Shown in pieces: positions 11,901 through 16,037 of a DNA stretch of 16,037 nt. A program made the position numbers and the translations under genes. Every line of letters starts with the position of its first letter. Within the stretch, counting starts at the first letter, position 1. The stretch is from an uncultured bacterium (GTDB lineage Bacteria > Verrucomicrobiota > Kiritimatiellia > RFP12 > UBA1067), in assembly GCA_902779075.1 (NCBI GenBank), contig CACZAK010000131.1, forward strand, positions 1 through 16,037. The letters run 5' to 3'. Under the pieces are notes generated by a model. It was given only the letters and a program-made list of their open reading frames with translations, did not search any database and was not told where the DNA came from.

Positions 11901-14826
11901 CGTATCCGGCGTCGAAGCGCCTCTTCCAGATGCCGGGCGTGATGCGCCGCCAGCAATCCACCATCAGCGGGTAGTCGCCGCAGCTGTACGCCGCCGAAGT
12001 GAAGTCGCAGAGGATGTCGTCGCGGTCGCGCGGCGACTCGAGCCAGAGGGACGATCCCGGCTTCATGTACTCGCGGATGATCCGAAGCGTCTTCTCGCGA
12101 ACGGATTTCTCCTTGAAGAACAGTTCACGGGTGTCGAGGTTGCGCACGTCGCTCTCGAGGCGCGAAAGGCTGCGGAGGCGCAGGGACACGTTCATGGCGG
12201 GTATGCGCGTCGCGTAGTCGCCGTCCGCCGGCGCGATGCGGTCCAGCTCGTCGAGCATCAGCTCCGGACTCCCGCCCCAGCGGCTCGTCAGGTGGAAGAG
12301 GTGCGAGAAGCGCAGGCTGTAGGAGTCCGGACAGGCGGCGATCCCCGCCCTATACCACGACTCGCGTTCCCCTTCCGTCGCGGACGGGTTTTCGAGCTGG
12401 ACGAGCCGCGCCGCGGACGCGGGGATGTCGGGACGCAGCACGAACGCCTTGCGCAGATGGACCTCGGCGTCCCATATCGTCTTTTCGTAACCCTCCCATC
12501 CGTCCTTCGTCACGGTAGCGGCATAGCCGGTGCCGCGCGTGTTCCACGCCTTGCGGTAGAGAGTCCGGCCGCGCAGGTACTCGATGAGCCACGGATCCAC
12601 CTCGGCGGCGCGGACTTCCATCTGCTCCAGGAGAAGCTCGTTCTCGGCTGCGCCCCACTGCTCGACGAGGTTCGCGACGAGATCGACGTTGTTTGAGTTG
12701 CACACGGCGGGATCGGCTGCGGCGCGCACGATGTCCTCGCAGAGGTTCGTGATCGCCAGGGCGTTCAGCGCGCGGTCCCACATCTTGGCGTCCGCCGCGA
12801 TCGCCGACGCCAGTTCCGCCGCGACGAGCGGATTCTCCTTCGCGCGGCGGCCCTCGTAGAGCCTGTAGGCGTCTGCGGCCATAGTCTTCGGATCAAGGCC
12901 GGCCCTCTTGCGCATCCACGGTTTCGTGCGCAGTGCCATCGCGCGGTAGAGGAAGTGGACGGCATTCGTGTCGAAGTCGGAAAGCAGGTCCTGCTCCCAG
13001 TACGGCGTCATGATTCCGCCGAACCGCTCGCGGGCCTCGAACGCGACGGCCCTGCGCCCGCCAGGCGGCAGGGCGTCCGACCCCGGCAGGAACAGCGCTT
13101 CGTAGAACGGCGCGCCCCTGAGCCGCTTCACGTTGCGGGTGAGGTGGGCGTGTTCGGGCCGATCGTCGCGCACGGTTCCGTCGGGCGTCTCCTGTATCGG
13201 CGTCAGTTCGACCGGCACCTCCCCGTCATCAACGGGCGCGGCCGACATCGCGGCAAGCGACTCCACTTCGCGCCGGAAGGCGGCAAAGTCGAACGCGCCC
13301 TGCCGCGCGCCGCAAGAACCGTATCGCGCGACGATGTCCTCTGCCTTCCGCCTTGTCGCCGCCCGCGACGCATCGTCCCCCTCCGCGCACATCAGCCAAA
13401 TCTTCTCCGCCGCCACGACGCCGGCCTTCAGCGCGATCAGGCGGGCGGACGGCTCCCCGTTTGGATAGACGAGGAACGTATCTCCGGCCATGCGTCTCTT
13501 CGTGTCATACGAGGCGTCCTTGTACGGATCCTCCGGCCATGCGTTCGCGGCGCGGAACGTGAATCCGTCGAAGCCCGCCATCGCGGGATAGGCGCCGAGC
13601 CAGAACGCCTCGTCGTCGGAGCCGGACATCAGCGCGTTGGGACGGCTCTCCGCGCCGCAGACGTAGATTGTCGTCTTCATCCCCTTCTCGCGTCGCGCGG
13701 GCAGCATGGCGAGGCAATCCTTGTCGAGATGTTTCAGGGACTGGCTGTAGCAGTCAATGCCGATGCCGTCGAAGTCGGATGCCTTTCGGTTACCTGTCGC
13801 GTAAATCTTGAGGCCGGGGGCCGTGCGGCGGACCAGCTCGGCGACGGCGCGCACCTCGTCAGGCGTACGCTCGTCCAACGCGATGTACGTGTCGCCCAAC
13901 CACCCCTTCGCCTTCAGATGCGCGGCGAAATCGACGAGGAACGGGCTCCAGTATCTCTCGAATTCCGGCGTGCCGGGAAGCAGCTTCGCGCGGCGCTCCT
14001 TGCCGTCCGCGCCGCGCCACGTCGCCATGTCGCCCCACGGACACATCGCGTAGCAGGCGATCTCCGGGCCGATGCCGTACATGCGCCCCATCGTGACGTA
14101 TCTGTCGAACACGGAGTAGTCGAACGACCATGAACCGTCGCCGTTCTCCTTGCGTCCGACCATCGAATGGAACCCGTCCTTGTACTGGTGGTTCCAGGGG
14201 AGGTCGGATATCGTCGTCGTGAGGGTCTTCACGCCACATTCGGCCAGTTTGCGGAATACCGTCCCCATCTTCACGTAGTGGATGCCGGAAAACGGTTTGA
14301 CCTTGAAATGGCGGGCGATGGCCCACGGATGCTGCCAGAGGTCAAGGCAATATCTGCGCTTGGAAGGCTTCGGGAGTTCGCGATCAAGGACGGTCACTTC
14401 CAGCGGCCAGAACGACTTGCGCCCCGGCTTCGCGTTCGGTGCCGCCGTCACGATGCAGAACGTAGGTTTCCGCGCCCTTTTCACCCCTGAATCGCTTCGG
14501 ACGACATCTGGGCGGCTCTTCGTGTCCTTGCCGTCTGACTGCATCGCGTAAACCACGTCGTCGCAGTACGCGACGCCTATTGAAACACCGTCGAAATACG
14601 GCGCGAACTGGGTGAGGGAGAGCGTGGCGAATTCCGCCCCCTTGGGAATCGGCACATACGCCGTCTCGCCACGCCACACCGTCACTGAGAACGTCGGCGT
14701 GCCGCCGGACGTCGCCGCGCCAAGTGCCGACACAGCCGTGACCGCAAAAGCAATAGAGAGCAAGCCCCTCCACTTCTTCACTATCAGAGACGTCGCACGT
14801 CTACACACTTTCTTTGTCGTTGTCAT
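8923..14826 (-). CDS. Giant secreted GH123/DUF4091-like multidomain protein (1,967 aa)
   Basis: Signal peptide: basic n-region, core LLSIAFAVTAVSALGA, likely cleavage after A37. Residues ~140-460 resemble the DUF4091/GH123 barrel: LDLWQHPWA, YIALDERTPDEV with adjacent acids D318-E319 (the Asp-Glu pair GH123 enzymes use for substrate-assisted N-acetylhexosaminide hydrolysis), FDGFTFRAANAWPEDPY and AGDTFLVYPNGEPSARLIAL. Residues ~560-960 are helical and TPR-like (WLIEYLRGRTLYRKAW, WYRAGIAACPDSYSLRF). Residues ~1135-1260 and ~1470-1600 look like beta-sandwich modules (FLEFYLGAPSLEYGQ, MTLSVNGETI, LEVFAGGTKIG). Residues ~1620-1900 are HEAT-like repeats (VPLMLDIFKTS, VPMLCEKLNDSDALVRTNAL). Composition changes near 9,970 (residue ~1,619): very GC-rich sequence gives way to more balanced sequence for the HEAT part, suggesting a fusion. 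Likely role, inferred: extracellular glycan or mucin degradation. No Shine-Dalgarno; promoter directly at the ATG. Confidence 0.85.
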   Translation of the reverse strand: MTTTKKVCRRATSLIVKKWRGLLSIAFAVTAVSALGAATSGGTPTFSVTVWRGETAYVPIPKGAEFATLSLTQFAPYFDGVSIGVAYCDDVVYAMQSDGKDTKSRPDVVRSDSGVKRARKPTFCIVTAAPNAKPGRKSFWPLEVTVLDRELPKPSKRRYCLDLWQHPWAIARHFKVKPFSGIHYVKMGTVFRKLAECGVKTLTTTISDLPWNHQYKDGFHSMVGRKENGDGSWSFDYSVFDRYVTMGRMYGIGPEIACYAMCPWGDMATWRGADGKERRAKLLPGTPEFERYWSPFLVDFAAHLKAKGWLGDTYIALDERTPDEVRAVAELVRRTAPGLKIYATGNRKASDFDGIGIDCYSQSLKHLDKDCLAMLPARREKGMKTTIYVCGAESRPNALMSGSDDEAFWLGAYPAMAGFDGFTFRAANAWPEDPYKDASYDTKRRMAGDTFLVYPNGEPSARLIALKAGVVAAEKIWLMCAEGDDASRAATRRKAEDIVARYGSCGARQGAFDFAAFRREVESLAAMSAAPVDDGEVPVELTPIQETPDGTVRDDRPEHAHLTRNVKRLRGAPFYEALFLPGSDALPPGGRRAVAFEARERFGGIMTPYWEQDLLSDFDTNAVHFLYRAMALRTKPWMRKRAGLDPKTMAADAYRLYEGRRAKENPLVAAELASAIAADAKMWDRALNALAITNLCEDIVRAAADPAVCNSNNVDLVANLVEQWGAAENELLLEQMEVRAAEVDPWLIEYLRGRTLYRKAWNTRGTGYAATVTKDGWEGYEKTIWDAEVHLRKAFVLRPDIPASAARLVQLENPSATEGERESWYRAGIAACPDSYSLRFSHLFHLTSRWGGSPELMLDELDRIAPADGDYATRIPAMNVSLRLRSLSRLESDVRNLDTRELFFKEKSVREKTLRIIREYMKPGSSLWLESPRDRDDILCDFTSAAYSCGDYPLMVDCWRRITPGIWKRRFDAGYASDRVFAYEGQTMYTRLPFLLEQARYPKRFAALGKAYAELDGGDVTNAVVALSRTGNAAPAGSRARGQFAEDVWRALYRHACEDGARVSMMDDLLTCGDVRWSACGRMVPLARDVSRTSFRTCDEWVVWYSTKGVMRDFTGSTEFTAKPTRAADAKSRSGGAFLEFYLGAPSLEYGQRMPVLRIERVVGATNDWNVSVWENTGERDMRWSAYFDPTPRQLVKSRHVACGPDGIRVRADIHNGRMTLSVNGETITPQPLDFALDGENGWYPFNFRQQYMAVTEHWLDATPEARARAQGRRQATLLPRFASQNGIVPLPTMDYVTNEVVRAAAESGARTFPEMSMLGPWWSVKFNSSEIEEMRPAVLNGLEAALTNEVWAAMPDAMRGPLALRFAALAHQAGDLGLAAEYIVRYVPKELIENPQALAVPDMRYDDAVDPGKHGRDLRTRLWGDCSPLRAAWWRACRSEGPVDAADMFGNVRSLPVVEEDGMPRQTGFGLPCGECWRLSIRAKGPFRLFPAYTDGFVKGRPREPSVIVEERGDGTLEAVAVPNGSGRDHALGEAARLSRAADGTYAVEYVCRGGKLEVFAGGTKIGSAEPGPGAGFAPAWLADPGRSIVRVTLERLRPPVSDGGAPFDADAFIQRVLKMSKNTSRDEMRSLEKTVRDNGKAVAEAVAVRLADKSAKEEDKVKYVCLLGLAKQDSSVPLMLDIFKTSNPTSRLHDVTSRVLIEIGGDEVGAAFLEYYRRNKAKMGENQKFYAMEELAKLRYAPAVKDAEEFLKIDPERYYWQVYFIFGLFDDLAVPMLCEKLNDSDALVRTNALGAIRFLMPESKDMIKALLKRMEVEKDPDIRYQLVETIEWNMIAQGKKGQQELRETFSRLLESEDKNSSAAKFMRETVASKSAMPAGMREKFKPDANKFNAAYKTILDNGVHLSYGQEAANDILYCATRKDVPKLKELRRRALYRQSDECFYDHKKLTRIINWVLAWAPETAP

Positions 14827-14833
14827 GGTTGAT

Positions 14834-14842
14834 ATTTTACCA
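14834..14842 (-). promoter_or_regulatory. Extended -10 promoter of the giant gene, next to its start codon
   Basis: Minus strand ATGGTAAAATATCAACCATG: TGG-TAAAAT is 14842-14834 and the ATG is at 14826. A start point 7-8 bases after the hexamer would fall on or beside the ATG, and no Shine-Dalgarno is present, so a leaderless mRNA is plausible. Near-identical to 395-411. Confidence 0.5.
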
Positions 14843-14860
14843 TAATTCTTTTAACTCTGG

Positions 14861-14965
14861 GCCGAGCGTCGTCCGCGACCGCCGCGAACCGATGCACTCT
14901 GCCCTTCTAAAACAATAAACGGATTTCACGTCCGCGCAATTCCAAGAAATCTGAAAATTATTAAG
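14861..14965 (-). repeat. Dispersed ~105-bp repeat, copy 2
   Basis: Same orientation and order as the copy at 1383-1489. The GC-rich ~32-base end is identical and the rest is broadly conserved, including AACAATAAACGGA and CAATTCCAAGAAATCTGAA. It lies immediately upstream of the giant gene's promoter, in the gap before the divergent plus-strand ORF6N gene. No reading frame is conserved between copies. Confidence 0.6.
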
Positions 14966-15017
14966 AATCTTTGAACGCCCCTGGTAGTCAATTATTCCGC
15001 ACGGCGATAGGGTTTTA

Positions 15018-15042
15018 TGGTATAATGTTTGCCGTTAAAGGA
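15018..15042 (+). promoter_or_regulatory. Extended -10 promoter and RBS of the ORF6N gene
   Basis: TGG-TATAAT (15018-15026), then AAAGGA (15037-15042) ten bases before ATG 15052. The string TATGGTATAAT followed by TTGCC within a few bases recurs before the RelB gene (15778). Confidence 0.7.
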
Positions 15043-15051
15043 ACTACAGCC

Positions 15052-15587
15052 ATGAACGATCTGACTGTCATCGAACCGGCGAACGCCGACGCCATCCGTG
15101 CGCGAATCCTCACGATTCGCGGCGTTCAGGTCATGCTTGACCGCGACCTTGCGGAACTATACGGAGTACCGACGAAGGTTCTCAATCAGGCCGTCAAGCG
15201 CAACATAGAGCGTTTCCCAGAACGCTTCATGTTCCAGTTGACCAAAGATGAACTCGCCGACTTGAGGTCACAGATTGTGACCTCAAGTACAGGGGCGGAT
15301 TTAAGGTCACAAAACGTGACCTTAAACGATAGTGATTCGTGTCGGTTCTCGTGGTGAAGAACTCGCGGAACAGACTGCTTCACAATGTCGATGTGACGCG
15401 GTTCAACGCGCAGTACGGCAATTCGCTCACGGTCAAGGTGTCCGACAAGTTCCACGACCGCTTTCTCATCATAGACAAAACAACGCTCATTCACATAGGC
15501 GCATCACTCAACCACCTTGGCAAGAAGTGCTTTGCATTCTCGTCGCTCGACAAGTCCAACATCCCGTTCATCATGGCGAGAATATGA
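15052..15587 (+). pseudogene. Decayed ORF6N-domain (KilA-N-associated) protein gene
   Basis: The first frame (15052-15357, 101 codons) carries an intact ORF6N domain: RILTIRGVQVMLDRDLAELY, VLNQAVKRNIERFPERFMFQ, LTKDELADLRSQ. It then runs into a duplicated LRSQ-x-VT segment and stops at TGA in out-of-frame sequence. A second frame (15339-15587) resumes with VLVVKNSRNRLLHNVDVTRFN and DRFLIIDKTTLIHIGASLNHLGKKCFAFS, the C-terminal module I know from longer ORF6N proteins (DRFLIID, HIGASL, GKKCFA). The central part with the FTEQGVAML-type motif is missing. The gene has therefore suffered an internal deletion with a frame change. The N-terminal 101-residue product could still be made from the good promoter and RBS upstream. 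ORF6N proteins are common in phages and mobile regions and are thought to bind DNA. Confidence 0.75.
15260..15326. repeat. Two consecutive perfect palindromes with a shared core
   Basis: ACTTGAGGTCACA / TGTGACCTCAAGT (15260-15288, 13-bp arms, 3-base centre) is followed after 11 bases by TTTAAGGTCAC / GTGACCTTAAA (15300-15326, 11-bp arms, 5-base centre). Both carry AGGTCAC/GTGACCT. They lie within the duplicated LRSQ-x-VT coding segment of the ORF6N remnant. Confidence 0.9.
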
Positions 15588-15610
15588 CCGCGCCGTACTT
15601 GCACCCCTCT

Positions 15611-15635
15611 AGCGACATTGCTTCGCAATGCTCGC
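15611..15635. repeat. TTC-loop hairpin related to the 4462-4551 cassette
   Basis: AGCGA-CATTGC-TTC-GCAATG-C-TCGCT forms an 11-bp stem with a single bulged C and a TTC loop. Another CGCTTCGCTCGG motif, as in the 4500-4600 cassette, follows directly. It lies between the ORF6N remnant and the RelB gene. Confidence 0.6.
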
Positions 15636-15750
15636 TTCGCTCGGGGGATATGCCTACGGCCTTGCGCCCGACACGCCCGAACCCGACACGCCCGAACCCG
15701 AAATCGTCGCCCACCTCTTCAAGCTCTACGCCGACAAGTCGAAGGAGTGA
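15628..15750 (+). pseudogene. Possible C-terminal gene fragment
   Basis: One plus frame from 15628 ends GYAYGLAPDTPEPDTPEPE, IVAHLFKLYADKSKE, stop at 15748. It contains a 15-base tandem duplication (PDTPE twice) and a plausible amphipathic C-terminal helix with good codon choice. Its start falls within a hairpin and there is no promoter or RBS. It looks like the tail of an unidentified lost gene; it may be chance. Confidence 0.2.
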
Positions 15751-15779
15751 AAATTCTCCAACACGAGTCATCCAAAATA

Positions 15780-15827
15780 TGGTATAATACTTGCCACAGA
15801 CTTCCAGGAGAAATACAGGAGAAATCC
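15780..15827 (+). promoter_or_regulatory. RelB promoter and duplicated Shine-Dalgarno
   Basis: TGG-TATAAT (15780-15788) is followed by an 11-base tandem repeat, CAGGAGAAATA then CAGGAGAAATC (15805-15826), giving two GGAG sites. Only the second has proper spacing to ATG 15828. Confidence 0.65.
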
Positions 15828-16037
15828 ATGACAACTACATTGCGCATCGACGACAACCTGAAACGGCAGTGCGACATCGTATTTGAGGATCTCGGCCTCA
15901 ACATGACAACGGCCATGACCGCGTTCCTCAAGCAAGTAGTCCGCACCCGTTCCATTCCATTCATCATCGGCGCACAAACCGTCGCGCCAGTCCCGCGCCA
16001 GTTCGACGGACGGCAGGCATGGGACATTTTCGAGCGC
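15828..16037 (+). CDS. RelB/DinJ-family antitoxin, truncated by window end
   Basis: Seventy codons are visible: MTTTLRIDDNLKRQCDIVFE, then DLGLNMTTAMTAFLKQVVRT and RSIPFII. This is the ribbon-helix-helix N-terminus of RelB/DinJ antitoxins: the RIDDNLK strand followed by the LGLNMTTAMTAFLKQVV helices. The family forms dimers that bind an operator and neutralise a YafQ/RelE-type mRNA interferase. The later part (RQFDGRQAWD) is the start of the toxin-binding tail. The toxin gene should follow within the next ~100 bases outside the window. ATG 15828 has AGGAGAAATCC before it. Together with the pair at 4654-5264 it makes two toxin-antitoxin loci in 11 kb. Confidence 0.9.
   Translation, partial: MTTTLRIDDNLKRQCDIVFEDLGLNMTTAMTAFLKQVVRTRSIPFIIGAQTVAPVPRQFDGRQAWDIFER

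Noticed and set aside
12955..14133. Plus-strand open frame of 392 codons, with similar long ones at 10234-11433, 9761-10669 and 11662-12696
   Set aside because: Antisense to the giant gene in GC-rich sequence; Arg/Pro/Ala-rich, no recognisable domain, no RBS or promoter. The minus frame has a signal peptide and clear domains.
15571..16027. Minus-strand frames opposite the RelB start and intergenic region
   Set aside because: They run antisense through the RelB promoter, RBS and coding sequence and show no domain.

Overview
The window looks like chromosome from an uncultured, probably gut-associated Kiritimatiellae-type bacterium (PVC group, Verrucomicrobiota). This is an inference. It rests on a 1,967-residue secreted GH123/DUF4091-like multidomain protein, several small repeat-rich lipoproteins, an Rpn-type nuclease, an ORF6N remnant, DUF4143 ATPase and toxin-antitoxin genes, and a recurring extended -10 promoter (TGG followed by TATAAT). 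No rRNA, tRNA, CRISPR array or intact insertion sequence was seen. Almost every real gene is on the minus strand; only the last ~1 kb reads on the plus strand.

Layout by position, which is the reverse of the direction of transcription for the minus genes. 1-185: start of a truncated secreted protein. 186-527: promoter, small ORF and a broken lipoprotein signal-peptide module. 528-1334: orphan lipoprotein. 1646-2497: Rpn/PD-(D/E)XK nuclease that seems to have lost its first catalytic strand. 2735-4439: a lipoprotein of LFPLY-type repeats, broken by a frameshift. 4462-4551: a cassette of tiny hairpins. 4654-5264: Phd-VapC toxin-antitoxin pair with its own promoter and dyad. 5312-7439: three overlapping genes (lipoprotein, LA_2272-like repeat lipoprotein, unknown 328-aa protein). 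7477-8709: AAA ATPase with DUF4143, just upstream of that trio in transcription. 8923-14826: the giant secreted protein. 15052-15587 (plus): decayed ORF6N-domain gene with two perfect palindromes. 15828-16037 (plus): RelB/DinJ antitoxin, cut by the window end; its toxin should lie just outside.

The genes do not form one pathway. The window reads as an accessory region: envelope or secreted proteins mixed with selfish or defence-associated small genes and their wreckage. The most distinctive signal is a set of dispersed short modules: (i) a four-copy leader, CCTGCGGCGGCAGG hairpin plus Shine-Dalgarno, sitting in front of lipoprotein starts or their remnants; (ii) near-identical lipoprotein signal-peptide DNA in intact and broken genes; (iii) a ~105-bp two-copy repeat upstream of two exported proteins; (iv) two near-identical promoter-plus-start modules in which the -10 lies only about 8 bases before the ATG, suggesting leaderless translation; and (v) clusters of GAA/TTC-loop hairpins. 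Together they suggest that expression and export signals have been copied around the genome separately from the coding bodies.
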